From Acidobacteriaceae bacterium (GTDB taxonomy: Bacteria > Acidobacteriota > Terriglobia > Terriglobales > Acidobacteriaceae), in contig JASHTS010000154.1 in NCBI GenBank assembly GCA_030040425.1, forward strand, positions 1-42,429: DNA of 42,429 nucleotides, written 5' to 3'. The first letter of the stretch is position 1. Every line of letters starts with the position of its first letter. A program made the position numbers and the translations under genes. The notes below the pieces were generated by a model. The model worked only from the letters and a program-made list of their open reading frames with translations, had not been told where the DNA came from and searched no databases. Shown here piece by piece: positions 15,666-24,928 of the stretch.

Positions 15666-16988
15666 TCAGTCGGCGGTCGGAGGGAAGTAGGCTTCGATAG
15701 CGCGGCGCAGGGAAACGTGATCGACGTGCGGTTGCCTGCCCTCGTAGCGCGCGGCCCAGCAGACTTGATTAACGATGTCGCGCGGATAGCAGGAGCGAAG
15801 CTCCTGGCCGAGGGAGGTGCGGATGAAATTGATGAGGTCGGCGGGAATATCCGGGTCGTAGGAGACGCGCTTGTCGTGAGCCACGCGACGGAATATCTCG
15901 GAGAATTGCTCGTCGGAGACGGCGCCGATCTTGATCTTGGTTTGAATGCGGCGCAGGAAAGCGGGATCGACGAGGTCGGAGGGATTGGTGTTGGACGCGA
16001 AGACGACCAGCATCTCAAAGGGAATCTCGATCTTTTTTCCGCCCACCAGGGTGAGGAAATCGATGCGCCGGTCGAGCGGCACGATCCAGCGGTTGAGCAG
16101 CTCGTCGGGGCGGATGCGCTGGCGGCCGAAGTCGTCGATGATGAAGACGCCGTTGTTGGCCTTCATCTGCACCGGGCTGACGTAGAACCTGGAGATGGGA
16201 TTGAACTGCATGTCGAGCATCTCCGCCGTGAGCTCGCCGCCGACAAGCACGGCGGGACGGCGGCAATAGGACCAGCGCATGTCGTAATTCGCGGGCGCGG
16301 CCTCGGGCGTTTCGAGATGGATGGAAGGATCGTAAACGGTGATGATCTGACCGTCGACTTCGATGGCGTGGGGAATCCAGACTTCATCCTCGGCGAGCAC
16401 GCGCGAGAGAACCTCGGCGAAAGTGGTCTTGCCGGTGCCGGCTGGACCGTAAAGGAAAACCGAACTGCCTGAGTTGAGAGCGGTGCCGAACTGGTCGAGC
16501 GTGGCTTCATCGACGACCAGATGGTTGAAAGCGCGACGGACGTCTGCGGGATGGACTTCGACCTTCTGGACGCTCTGCATTCTGATCTGGGCCACATAGC
16601 TCTCGAGAGAAACCGGCGCGACGCCCGCGTACTGGCTCTGCTGCAACAACTCGGAAGCGCGCGTGCGGCCCTGCGCGGTGACGGCGATCTGCGGAACGTT
16701 GCCCACCATTCCGTTTACTTGGACCAGGAGCTGGCTGCGCAGCTTGCAGAAGAGCTCGTCTGTGACTTCGTAGCTCAGGCGGATGCGATCGGAAAGTTCG
16801 ACGGTGGAAAGAGCGCCGGCGAGATAGAGAATCTTGACTACGAGATCTTCGAGAATGGCCTGGCGCACATCCAGGTCTGCCAGGCGGCGCGGCTTGTGCG
16901 CGGGTCCCGATTCTGTGAGCGGTTTGGGCTGCGGAGGTGCAATGCCAAACTCGCGCTCAAAATCCTGCATGGACAACAGCGTTGCCAT
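15666..16988 (-). CDS. Uncharacterised AAA ATPase
   Basis: A 440-residue P-loop ATPase. Residues ~40-125 look like a winged-helix or similar helical domain (RQAILEDLVVKILYLAGALSTVELSDRI, VTAQGRTRASELL). Walker A is GPAGTGKTT (181-189) and Walker B is VFIIDDFGRQ (281-290). A sensor-1-like asparagine is in VVFASNTNPSDLVDPAFLRRIQ, giving an arginine-finger region as in AAA+ proteins. No membrane segment is seen. The start ATG at 16988 has AGGAG just upstream (GCAGGAGAAGTAA). The role is unknown; the domain order suggests a MoxR-like remodelling ATPase or a regulator. No neighbour points to a pathway. Confidence 0.82.
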   Translation of the reverse strand: MATLLSMQDFEREFGIAPPQPKPLTESGPAHKPRRLADLDVRQAILEDLVVKILYLAGALSTVELSDRIRLSYEVTDELFCKLRSQLLVQVNGMVGNVPQIAVTAQGRTRASELLQQSQYAGVAPVSLESYVAQIRMQSVQKVEVHPADVRRAFNHLVVDEATLDQFGTALNSGSSVFLYGPAGTGKTTFAEVLSRVLAEDEVWIPHAIEVDGQIITVYDPSIHLETPEAAPANYDMRWSYCRRPAVLVGGELTAEMLDMQFNPISRFYVSPVQMKANNGVFIIDDFGRQRIRPDELLNRWIVPLDRRIDFLTLVGGKKIEIPFEMLVVFASNTNPSDLVDPAFLRRIQTKIKIGAVSDEQFSEIFRRVAHDKRVSYDPDIPADLINFIRTSLGQELRSCYPRDIVNQVCWAARYEGRQPHVDHVSLRRAIEAYFPPTAD

Positions 16989-17319
16989 TTACTTCTCCTG
17001 CGGGTGTTTACTAATCTAGCGCCTCCCCGAAGATTTTTCGTCCCCCGTTGGAGTTTTGGCGTTGACGCTTTTGTCGTACGCAAAATGCGTGGTTGCAAGG
17101 GATTATCCGGGGAGAACATTACCTGCGTTACACGCGCGGGTAACGAAGAGCGCTTATCATTCCCTTTTTGCGCAAAGGTGAACGGATTTGCGACAGGCAT
17201 GGTGCGAAGCTGTGCGGAAATGCGGCCGCAGAGTGCGCCGGCTATCGTTTGCTACACTGCTCGCAGAGTGAATCGGGGCGAACGGAATTCAGGCAAAAAT
17301 CGTCACAGCGGGAGAATGC
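16989..17319. other. Divergent intergenic region (promoters expected)
   Basis: This gap of 331 bases must hold promoters for the AAA ATPase (-) and the ABC operon (+), but no convincing -35/-10 pair stands out. It contains TTGACG at 17063-17068 and a short inverted repeat, CGTTAC/GTAACG with an 8-base spacer near 17130-17150, that could be a regulator site. GGGAGA is the ribosome binding site for the start at 17320. Confidence 0.4.
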
Positions 17320-18222
17320 ATGGCAGTCGTCGAACTCGAGGGAGTCACCAAGGCATACGAGGACAAGATTGCCGTGAATCAACTGAGCCTGAAGATTGAA
17401 GCGGGGCAGATGTTCGGGCTGCTGGGACCGAACGGAGCCGGCAAGACCAGTTCCATTCGCATGATGATGGGCATCACCATGCCCGACTCGGGCCGCATCG
17501 AGCTGTTCGAGAAGCCTTTTGTGCGCGAAAGCCTCGACCGCGTCGGTTATCTGCCGGAAGAGCGCGGCCTCTACAAGAAGATGAAGGTGCTGGAGCAACT
17601 GGTTTTTCTCGCGCAGTTGCACGGAGTAGAGGCGGGCGAAGCACGCAAGCGCGCGGTGAACTGGACGCGAAGGCTGGAGATTGCCGACGTTCTCGACAAG
17701 AAGACCGAAGAGCTTTCGAAGGGCATGCAGCAGAAGATCCAGTTCATCGGCACCATTCTGCACGATCCCAAGCTGATTGTGATGGACGAGCCGTTCAGCG
17801 GGCTCGATCCGGTGAACGCGGTGCTGCTGGAGCGCACGCTGGTGGAGCTCAAGGAACAAGGACGGGCGGTGCTTTTTTCCACGCATCGCATGGACCAGGT
17901 GGAGAAACTCTGCGATTCCATCTGCCTCATCAACCGCGGCAAGGCGGTGCTTTCGGGGCGCGTGCGCGAAATCAAAAAGCGCTACGAGCGCAACCGGGTG
18001 ATTGTGGAGTTCGAAGGCGACGCCGGTTTTCTCGAAAGCGCCGAGATTGCCGAGGCCCGGAATTTCTCCGGGCAGGCCGAGATTCGCCTCAAGCCGCACG
18101 GCGACGCGCAGAAGCTGCTGCATGAAGCGAGCGCCATGGCCACGATTTATCGTTTCGAGCTGGTTGAACCGTCGCTCGAAGAGATTTTCATCCAGACGGT
18201 GGGAGGCAAGGCCGATGCGTAA
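17320..18222 (+). CDS. ABC transporter ATP-binding protein (NatA-like)
   Basis: A 300-residue ATPase that should power the permease encoded next. Walker A is GPNGAGKT (36-43), the signature is ELSKGMQQK, and Walker B plus D-loop is LIVMDEPFSGLDP, followed by the switch histidine in LFSTHRMDQVE. A C-terminal extension of ~80 residues (from about 220) is typical of the NatA/YhaQ exporters with a DUF4162-like domain. The start ATG 17320 has GGGAGA upstream. The gene overlaps the permease gene by eight bases, so the pair is translationally coupled. The substrate may be sodium, an antibiotic or a peptide; the sequence does not decide. Confidence 0.92.
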   Translation: MAVVELEGVTKAYEDKIAVNQLSLKIEAGQMFGLLGPNGAGKTSSIRMMMGITMPDSGRIELFEKPFVRESLDRVGYLPEERGLYKKMKVLEQLVFLAQLHGVEAGEARKRAVNWTRRLEIADVLDKKTEELSKGMQQKIQFIGTILHDPKLIVMDEPFSGLDPVNAVLLERTLVELKEQGRAVLFSTHRMDQVEKLCDSICLINRGKAVLSGRVREIKKRYERNRVIVEFEGDAGFLESAEIAEARNFSGQAEIRLKPHGDAQKLLHEASAMATIYRFELVEPSLEEIFIQTVGGKADA

Positions 18223-19471
18223 CATATTGTTGATCGCACGGCGCGAATACCTGGAGCAGATCAAGGGACGCGCATTTCGCCTGTCGACCATCGGGCTGCC
18301 GGCGCTGTTTGCGCTGATCCTCGGGGTCGCCTATTTTTCCAGCCGCGGTCTGGGCGCAAACAAACATCTGGTCGTAGTTTCGACAGACCGCGCACTGGCA
18401 GCGGCCGTGCGCCAGCAACTGTTGGAGGACAAGGGGAAGAAGGCGAGTGTGGATGTCGCCGTACCTGCCGGGCCCGAAACGCGCACCGATTTGACGGATC
18501 GCGTGGCGGGAAAATCGATCGACGGATTTTTGTGGATCGATAATGATGGCGGCGCGCTGCCCAAAGCGAGCTACACGGGGCTGGCGGCGGGCGATTTCAT
18601 GACGACCACGCGCCTGAAGGAGGCGCTCGACGACGGGTTCGTCGCCGAGCATTTGACCGCGACGGGCATGGATGAAGAGAACGTGGACTCCGTGGTGAAG
18701 GGAATCGACATCGATACCTACCAGGTGAAGAAGGCCGGCTCCAAGATCTCCGTGGTGAAGGTGAATGCGCAGGCTTCGTTCTGGAAGGGCTACGCCATGG
18801 CGATCCTTCTCTCCATGACCACCTTGATCTATGGCATGAATGTGGCGCGCTCCATCATCCAGGAAAAGACTTCGCGGATTTTCGAGGTGATGCTGGCCAC
18901 GGCCAAGCCGAGCGACATGCTGGCTGGAAAGCTGGTCGGCGTGGGAGCCGTGGGATTGACGCAGATTGCCATCTGGCTGATTGCGGGCGTGGCGATCATC
19001 GCTTCGCCCATGGCAGCGGCGATTTTGAGCGGCCAGTATTCGATTCATTTTTCGTGGGCCGAGGGCATTCTCTTCCCGGTATATTTCCTGCTGGGATACC
19101 TGCTTTACAGCTCGCTCTTCGCCGGTCTTGCGGCCACCTGCGAAACCGAGCAGGAGCTGCAGATGTACATGCCGCTGGCGGCGGCGCCCACCTGGCTGAG
19201 TTTCGCCATGATCTGGCCCATCATCAACGATTCGAACTCGGTGTGGTCGGTTTCGGCTTCGCTGTTCCCGCCTACCGCGCCCATCGTCATGTTCTTGCGC
19301 ATGGCCTCTGAGATTCCTCCGGTGTGGCAGTTTGCCGCCTCGATCGGGCTGCTTTTGGTGAGCATCTGGGGGACGCTGTGGGTTTCCTCACGGCTGTATC
19401 GCGTGGGCATCCTGATGTATGGCAAGCGCGCCACGCTGCCGGAATTGCTGCGCTGGTTGCGGTATAGCTGA
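18215..19471 (+). CDS. ABC-2 type permease (NatB-like)
   Basis: A 418-residue membrane permease, partner of the preceding ATPase. It has an N-terminal helix (TIGLPALFALILGVAYF), then a periplasmic domain of ~160 residues. Five or six further helices are clustered from about residue 195 (YAMAILLSMTTLIYGMNVARSIIQEKTSRIFEVMLATAKPSDMLAGKLVGVG). The last part, including SRIFEVMLAT, is the conserved NatB coupling region. ATG 18215 overlaps the ATPase stop. A longer open frame begins at 18002, but that part is a shadow of the ATPase gene. Confidence 0.9.
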   Translation: MRNILLIARREYLEQIKGRAFRLSTIGLPALFALILGVAYFSSRGLGANKHLVVVSTDRALAAAVRQQLLEDKGKKASVDVAVPAGPETRTDLTDRVAGKSIDGFLWIDNDGGALPKASYTGLAAGDFMTTTRLKEALDDGFVAEHLTATGMDEENVDSVVKGIDIDTYQVKKAGSKISVVKVNAQASFWKGYAMAILLSMTTLIYGMNVARSIIQEKTSRIFEVMLATAKPSDMLAGKLVGVGAVGLTQIAIWLIAGVAIIASPMAAAILSGQYSIHFSWAEGILFPVYFLLGYLLYSSLFAGLAATCETEQELQMYMPLAAAPTWLSFAMIWPIINDSNSVWSVSASLFPPTAPIVMFLRMASEIPPVWQFAASIGLLLVSIWGTLWVSSRLYRVGILMYGKRATLPELLRWLRYS

Positions 19472-19542
19472 CTCGTGCGCTCGAAGCCGAGGGAATGAGA
19501 AAGCAGGCGAATGGTGCGTTTCTACACAAAGGGGCGGCCAAA

Positions 19543-20085
19543 GTGAGAGAACTCGTTGCCGATCTGTTTGTCTCGCTCGACGGATTTGCTGCCGGCGCAA
19601 ACGAGGCGCCGTTTTTCGGCTATTTTGGCGACGAACTGGGTGCGTGGATTCAGCAGGAGCTTGCGCTGCCGCAAACGATCATCATGGGCCGCGTGACCTA
19701 CGAAGCGCTCACGGAATTCGCGCCCACCGCGCCCGATCCCATGAGCCTGCGCCTGGCGGAACTGCCCAAGCTGGTGTTTTCAAGCGGACTGCAGGAGCCT
19801 TTGGTGTGGAGGAACGCGCAACTTTCGCGGACCCGGGCTGAGGACGAGATTCGGACGCTCAAAGCGCAGGAGGGGACGCGGCTGCGCACCATCGGCAGCA
19901 TCCGGCTGGTCAGGAGCCTGATTAAGGACGGACTCATTGACCGGCTGCGGCTGATGGTTTTTCCGCTGGTCCTGGGCCGCGAGGGCAGAGAGCCGATTTT
20001 TGCAGAATTTGCGCGCACACCGATGAAGTTGCTGGGAAGCCGGCGTCTTGACGCCCGCGTTCTGCTGCTCGAGTATGCGCCATGA
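19543..20085 (+). CDS. RibD C-terminal / dihydrofolate-reductase-like protein
   Basis: A 180-residue NADPH-binding reductase of the DHFR superfamily (YyaP/YwjB type). Recognisable parts are LVADLFVSLDGFAAG at the start, TIIMGRVTYEAL (the nucleotide-binding MGRxTYE signature), the segment PKLVFSSGL, the IGSIRLVRSLIKDGLIDRLRLMVFPLVLGRE core, and a C-terminal strand. GTG 19543 is preferred because AAAGGGG lies eight bases upstream and the fold starts there; ATG 19495 is possible. Members bind NADPH, but most lack a known substrate. It lies 71 bases after the ABC permease. Confidence 0.85.
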   Translation: MRELVADLFVSLDGFAAGANEAPFFGYFGDELGAWIQQELALPQTIIMGRVTYEALTEFAPTAPDPMSLRLAELPKLVFSSGLQEPLVWRNAQLSRTRAEDEIRTLKAQEGTRLRTIGSIRLVRSLIKDGLIDRLRLMVFPLVLGREGREPIFAEFARTPMKLLGSRRLDARVLLLEYAP

Positions 20086-20193
20086 AGAGTGAGCCGGCGC
20101 CCGCGGGATGGCGCCGAAATGACCCTGGTTTGCCGGCCGGGACCCGTACCTCGATTGCCGGTGAGCGCGCGAGGCGCAGCTAAAATCGAGTGA

Positions 20194-20889
20194 GTGAGCC
20201 GCGAAGAGAGTTCCCAATTTACTGCCGGTCAGCGGATAGTGCTGGCGCTTGTGCCACGCATGGTGTGGGCGCTGGTTTCGCTTCTCGGGCTCACGTGGCG
20301 ATTTGACACCATTGCCGAAGAAGGCGCAACGCCGCTCGTGCACGGCGCGGGCGCGGACGCGGAAATCTTCTGCTTCTGGCATCAGTGCGTGCTGCCCTGC
20401 GCGGTGTACTTCCGGCGGACGGGCGCGACCATTCTCATCAGCCGCAGCTTCGATGGCGAGCTGGTTACGCGCATTCTGGCCATGTTCGGGTATCGCGCCG
20501 TGCGCGGATCGAGCTCGCGCGGTGGGCGCGAGGGATTGCTGGGATTGAAAGACGTGATCGAAGCCGGCGGGCCGGCGATCTTCACCGCCGACGGGCCCCG
20601 CGGCCCGATTTACCAGACCAAGATGGGGCCCATCAAACTGGCGCAGATGACCGGCGAGCGCATCGGCGCCTTTCACCTGGAGCCGAAGCGTGCATGGCGG
20701 ATGCACTCCTGGGACCGGTTCCTGGTGCCGTGGCCGTTTACGCGCATCGTGGTGAGTTGGGCGCGCTGGACGGAGGTTCCGGAGGATCTGTCCGAAGAAG
20801 GTTTCGAGGTGAAGCGCGTGGAGGTGAATGCGGCGCTCGAGCGCGCGCGGCTGCATGCGTATGCGCGCCTGGGAAAGGCCGATGCATGA
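20194..20889 (+). CDS. Lysophospholipid acyltransferase-like protein (DUF374)
   Basis: A 231-residue protein of the DUF374 family, related to the LpxL/PlsC-type acyltransferases. The N-terminus has one hydrophobic segment ([22 protein letters not shown]). The conserved core is [10 protein letters not shown] (containing the W-H dyad), [22 protein letters not shown] and [27 protein letters not shown]. It probably acylates an envelope lipid at the inner membrane. GTG 20194 is the start. The stop overlaps the queA start (ATGA), so the two are translationally coupled, a link without obvious functional logic. Confidence 0.86.
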   Translation: MSREESSQFTAGQRIVLALVPRMVWALVSLLGLTWRFDTIAEEGATPLVHGAGADAEIFCFWHQCVLPCAVYFRRTGATILISRSFDGELVTRILAMFGYRAVRGSSSRGGREGLLGLKDVIEAGGPAIFTADGPRGPIYQTKMGPIKLAQMTGERIGAFHLEPKRAWRMHSWDRFLVPWPFTRIVVSWARWTEVPEDLSEEGFEVKRVEVNAALERARLHAYARLGKADA

Positions 20890-22007
20890 CCGGCCGGAGG
20901 AAGGGAAACGAGGGCCTCGCCGATCTGTCCATTGGCGACTTCGATTTCGATCTGCCGGAGGAGCTGATTGCGCAGGAACCGCCGAGGGAGCGGGGACAGA
21001 GCCGGATGCTGCTGGTCGACCGCGCGACCGGGACATTCGTGGACTCGCAGTTTTCCGAGTTGCCCTCGTTTCTTCGGCCGGGGGATTTGCTGGTGCTCAA
21101 TGAAAGCCGGGTGATTCCGGCGCGGCTGTTTGCGCGGCGCACGCTGGTGCGTGAGAGGGAGCGGCCAACGGGGCGCATCGAGGTGATGCTGACCGAGCCG
21201 GCAGGAAAAAATCGCTGGCACGCGCTGGTGCGGCCGGGGCGGAAAGTGGCGATCGGGGAACGGTTGGTGTTTCCTGATGCGCAGGGTGCCGCGCAACTCG
21301 AAGCGGAGGTGCTGGCGCGGGGGCAGTTCGGCGAGCGGCTGCTGAAGTTCGACCCGGTTGGTGATTTCCTTGCGGTTGTGGACCGCATCGGGCGCGTGCC
21401 CCTGCCGCCGTACATTCATCGCGACGACGAAGAAACAGACCGCGAGCGCTATCAGACGGTGTTTGCGGGCGAGCGCGGCTCGGTTGCCGCGCCCACCGCG
21501 GGACTGCACTTTACGGAAACGATGCTGGAGTCTCTACGGGCGAAAGGAGTGGAGATTGCGCGCATCACGCTGCACGTGGGACTGGGCACATTTGCTCCGC
21601 TGCGCGTGCAGCGGGTGAGAGAGGTGCGGCTGCATCGCGAGCGCTACACCATCTGCGTGGAAGCGGCCGTAGCGATCAACCGCGCGCGGCAGGAGAGGCG
21701 GCGTGTTGTGGCGGTGGGCACTACGGTGGTGCGAACGCTGGAAGCGGCTGCGCAAGCGGCGAAAGACAGGGACCTCGAGCCGCACTCCGGCGAGACCGAA
21801 ATTTTCATTGCGCCGGGATTCGAATTTCGTGTTGTCGGCGCGCTGCTCACCAACTTTCACCTGCCGCAATCGAGCCTGCTGATGCTGGTGAGCGCGTTCG
21901 CGGGGCCCGGCCGTTCCGGTGTCGAGCGCGCGCTGGCCGCGTACAGGCACGCGGTGGAAGCGCGGTACCGGTTTTTCAGCTACGGGGATTGCATGCTGGT
22001 GCAGTAG
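20886..22007 (+). CDS. queA: S-adenosylmethionine:tRNA ribosyltransferase-isomerase
   Basis: Converts 7-aminomethyl-7-deazaguanine in tRNA to epoxyqueuosine, using the ribosyl part of SAM. It has 373 residues, slightly longer than the usual 340-360. Signatures: [16 protein letters not shown] near the start, [69 protein letters not shown], and [22 protein letters not shown] 20886 overlaps the preceding stop. No other queuosine gene lies in the window. Confidence 0.95.
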   Translation: MTGRRKGNEGLADLSIGDFDFDLPEELIAQEPPRERGQSRMLLVDRATGTFVDSQFSELPSFLRPGDLLVLNESRVIPARLFARRTLVRERERPTGRIEVMLTEPAGKNRWHALVRPGRKVAIGERLVFPDAQGAAQLEAEVLARGQFGERLLKFDPVGDFLAVVDRIGRVPLPPYIHRDDEETDRERYQTVFAGERGSVAAPTAGLHFTETMLESLRAKGVEIARITLHVGLGTFAPLRVQRVREVRLHRERYTICVEAAVAINRARQERRRVVAVGTTVVRTLEAAAQAAKDRDLEPHSGETEIFIAPGFEFRVVGALLTNFHLPQSSLLMLVSAFAGPGRSGVERALAAYRHAVEARYRFFSYGDCMLVQ

Positions 22008-22047
22008 GAATGTCGCCTGCATACGCGCGCAGGACCAAAATGGCGGA

Positions 22048-22076
22048 TTGAGATCACAGACTGTGATCTTAAAAAT
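22048..22076 (+). promoter_or_regulatory. Candidate polA promoter with an overlapping 19-bp palindrome
   Basis: TTGAGA (22048-22053) and TAAAAA (22070-22075) are separated by 16 bases and could be -35 and -10 elements. Between them lies a perfect palindrome, AGATCACAG-A-CTGTGATCT (22051-22069). It could be an operator, or a hairpin ending the queA transcript, though the tail after it is A-rich, not T-rich. The order TCACA..TGTGA is the reverse of a CRP half-site arrangement, so CRP is unlikely. Confidence 0.45.
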
Positions 22077-22126
22077 CAAGGCGTTTGAGTGCGGCCGCCA
22101 TCGGCCCGGCTGATAGACTCCAAAGC

Positions 22127-24823
22127 GTGACGGACGCAACCAAGCCGCCGGTTTTTTTGCTGGACGCGATGTCGTTTATCTTCCGCGCCTATCACGCCAT
22201 GCAGCGCAGCCGGCCCATGTCTACGCGCTCCGGGCTGCCGACGGCGGCGATCTATGTGTTCGTGAACATGATCAAGAAGCTGCGGCAGGATTTCGCGCCG
22301 AAGTATTTTGCAGCGGTTTTCGACCCCAGCGGCGAGGTCTTTCGCGACGAGCGCGCGCGAACGATGAGTGCGCTGCGCAAGTGGAACAGCAAGACGCAGA
22401 GCTTTGAAGATGTGAGCTATGAGGGCTACAAGGCCAATCGCTCCTCGATGCCCGAGGACCTGCGGCGACAGATTCCTTACATTCGCCGGTCGCTCGATGC
22501 GCTGCGCATTCCCATTCTGGAGGCGGTGGGCTTCGAGGCCGACGACGTGATCGGTACGCTGGCGCGCGAAGCCGCTGAGCGCGGGCATGAGGTGTTCATC
22601 GTCTCCGGCGATAAGGACATGATGCAGCTGGTCACGGGCCAGGTGAAGATTCTCAATCCGCAAAAGGACAATCTGATTCTCGATCCCGCGGGGGTGACGG
22701 CCACTCTGGGCGTGCCTCCGGAAAAAGTGGTGGACGTGATGGCACTGCGCGGCGACGCTGTGGACAATATTCCCGGCGCGCCGGGCATTGGCGACAAGGG
22801 CAGCGTGGATTTGATCGTGGAGTTCGGCAGCGTGGAGGCGGTGCTGGACCGCGCGGCGGAAGTCAAGCGCAAGACGTACCGCGAGTCTCTGGAGCAGAAC
22901 CGCGCGGCGGTTTTGCTGTCGAAAGAGCTGGTGACGATTGATAGCCGCGTGCCGATTGCGCTGGAGCTGAGCGCGCTGGAGACGCAACTGCCGGACGTGG
23001 ACGCGTGCCGCGAGCTGTTCACAGAGCTTGAATTCACGTCGATGCTCAAGGACCTGGCGCCTTCGGTGAGTGCGGCGACGGTGGAGTTGATCGAAGAGCC
23101 GAGTGAGCAGCAGATGCGTGCGTTTTACGCGGCTGCGCGCGCGGGCGGTTTTGCGTTTGCGCTGGAGGCGGCAGAGGCTGCGGCCGTGGAAGAAGAAGAG
23201 GAGGGCGAGGTGCCGGAGACGCCGTCGCTTCTGGATGTGGCGGAAGCGGCGGCGAAGCATGCAAGCTCGTGTGCCGGCGTCTGCGCGGATGCGGCTATCG
23301 CGCTGCGGATCGGCCTTTCGCCGGAACTGCGCGCGCTGCTCGAAGACGCGAGTGTGCCGAAGCGGGCGCACGACGTGAAAGAGGCACTCCATATCCTGGC
23401 GGAGAAGGGAATTGGACTGCGGGGGGCAGTCGAAGACACCATGCTGCTCAGCTACGCGCTGAACCCCACGCACACCACGCAGACGCTGGCCGATGTGGCC
23501 GCGCGGCACAACCAGGCTCCGCCGGCCACGCCTGCGGCGAGCGCGGCGGCCATCGAGGCATTGACTCCTGCGCTCCAGAGCGAAGCGGAAAAAATGGGTG
23601 TTGAGCGGGCTTATCGCGAGATCGACCTGCCCCTCGCCGCCGTGCTCTTCCGCATGGAGCAGGCCGGCGTGCGCATCGACCGAGCCGCCCTCAGCGGGCT
23701 TTCGGAGAAATTCAGCGGGGAGATTACGCGCGTGGGCGAGCGCATCTTCGAGCTTGCGGGCGAGCGGTTCAACATCAATTCGCCGAAACAGCTGGGGGTG
23801 GTGCTGTTCACGAAGCTGGGTTTGCCGGCGCCGGTGGTGCGCGGCAAAGGCAAGGCGATCTCGACCGCGCAAGACGTGCTGGAGCAGCTTGCGGAGAAGC
23901 ACGAGATGCCGAAACTTGTGCTCGAATACCGGCACCTGTCCAAGCTCAAATCGAACTACATTGACGCACTGCCGCTGCTGGCCGACGCCGACTCGCGCGT
24001 GCACACAACCTTTCAGGCTGCGGCCACGGCGACGGGACGGTTGTCGAGCGTGAACCCGAACCTGCAAAACATTCCCGTGCGCACGGAGCTGGGCCGGGAG
24101 ATTCGCGCGGCGTTCACGGCGCGGCCGGGTACGCAACTGCTTTCGGCGGATTACTCGCAGATCGAGCTGCGGCTGCTTGCGCATTTCAGCGGCGATGCGC
24201 TGCTGAAGCGCGCCTATGCGGGGGAGATCGATATTCACGCGCTCACGGCGAGCGAGGTGTTCGGCGTGCCCATCGATGGCATGAGCAAGGAGACGCGCAA
24301 CCGCGCCAAGGCGGTGAACTTCGGCATCGTCTATGGCATTTCGGCCTTCGGGCTCGCCGCGCAACTGGGTATTCCGCAGGCCGAGGCGAAGGCATATATC
24401 GACCGCTATTTCGCGCGGTACGCGGGCGTGCGGGCGTTCATTGAGAAGACCCTCGAGCAGACGCGCAGGGATGGATTCGTGCGCACGCTGTTCGGGCGGC
24501 TGCGGCCCATTCCGGATATTGAAAGCCGCAATCCGAACCAGCGCGGCTTTGCGGAGCGGACGGCCGTGAACACGCCGCTCCAGGGAACCGCGGCCGACCT
24601 GATCAAGCTGGCCATGATTGCGCTCGACCGCAAGCTCACCGAGCGGGGCCTGAACACACGCATGGTGCTGCAGGTGCATGACGAGCTGCTCTTCGAGGTG
24701 CCGCTCGAAGAGACGGCCGAGGTGGGCGAGCTGGTGCGCGCCGAAATGGAAGGCGTTGTCAAACTGAGTGTTCCGCTGGTGGCCGGCCTGGGTTTCGGGC
24801 CGAACTGGCGCGATCTGAAGTGA
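22127..24823 (+). CDS. polA: DNA polymerase I, apparently without proofreading
   Basis: Repairs and fills DNA and removes RNA primers. It has 898 residues from GTG 22127, where the canonical VFLLDAMSFIFRAYHA begins; TTG 22085 is a weaker option. The 5'-3' exonuclease domain (1-~310) keeps its acidic patches (FEADDVIG, VSGDKDMMQLV, GDAVDNIPG). In the polymerase domain, motif A is SADYSQIELR with D675, motif B is RNRAKAVNFGIVYG, and motif C is QVHDELLFE with D852. The middle 3'-5' exonuclease domain is degenerate: where E. coli has D355-x-E357 this protein has A345-L-E347 (FAFALEA), and the region matching D501 reads AASAAAI. A Glu-rich linker (EEEEEG) follows. Confidence 0.95.
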   Translation: MTDATKPPVFLLDAMSFIFRAYHAMQRSRPMSTRSGLPTAAIYVFVNMIKKLRQDFAPKYFAAVFDPSGEVFRDERARTMSALRKWNSKTQSFEDVSYEGYKANRSSMPEDLRRQIPYIRRSLDALRIPILEAVGFEADDVIGTLAREAAERGHEVFIVSGDKDMMQLVTGQVKILNPQKDNLILDPAGVTATLGVPPEKVVDVMALRGDAVDNIPGAPGIGDKGSVDLIVEFGSVEAVLDRAAEVKRKTYRESLEQNRAAVLLSKELVTIDSRVPIALELSALETQLPDVDACRELFTELEFTSMLKDLAPSVSAATVELIEEPSEQQMRAFYAAARAGGFAFALEAAEAAAVEEEEEGEVPETPSLLDVAEAAAKHASSCAGVCADAAIALRIGLSPELRALLEDASVPKRAHDVKEALHILAEKGIGLRGAVEDTMLLSYALNPTHTTQTLADVAARHNQAPPATPAASAAAIEALTPALQSEAEKMGVERAYREIDLPLAAVLFRMEQAGVRIDRAALSGLSEKFSGEITRVGERIFELAGERFNINSPKQLGVVLFTKLGLPAPVVRGKGKAISTAQDVLEQLAEKHEMPKLVLEYRHLSKLKSNYIDALPLLADADSRVHTTFQAAATATGRLSSVNPNLQNIPVRTELGREIRAAFTARPGTQLLSADYSQIELRLLAHFSGDALLKRAYAGEIDIHALTASEVFGVPIDGMSKETRNRAKAVNFGIVYGISAFGLAAQLGIPQAEAKAYIDRYFARYAGVRAFIEKTLEQTRRDGFVRTLFGRLRPIPDIESRNPNQRGFAERTAVNTPLQGTAADLIKLAMIALDRKLTERGLNTRMVLQVHDELLFEVPLEETAEVGELVRAEMEGVVKLSVPLVAGLGFGPNWRDLK

Positions 24824-24928
24824 TGGGCGCTTGACGCCGGGGTTAGAATGCAATCGGGAACCGCCGTGGGCGGCGAAGGGCGCGCGATGCACGGCGTTTC
24901 GCCGGCGGTAAGACGGACGGAGCCGGCC

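Noticed and set aside
22051..22069. CRP/FNR binding site upstream of polA
   Set aside because: The palindrome has TCACA..TGTGA order, the reverse of TGTGA..TCACA, with a one-base centre. It does not fit the CRP pattern.
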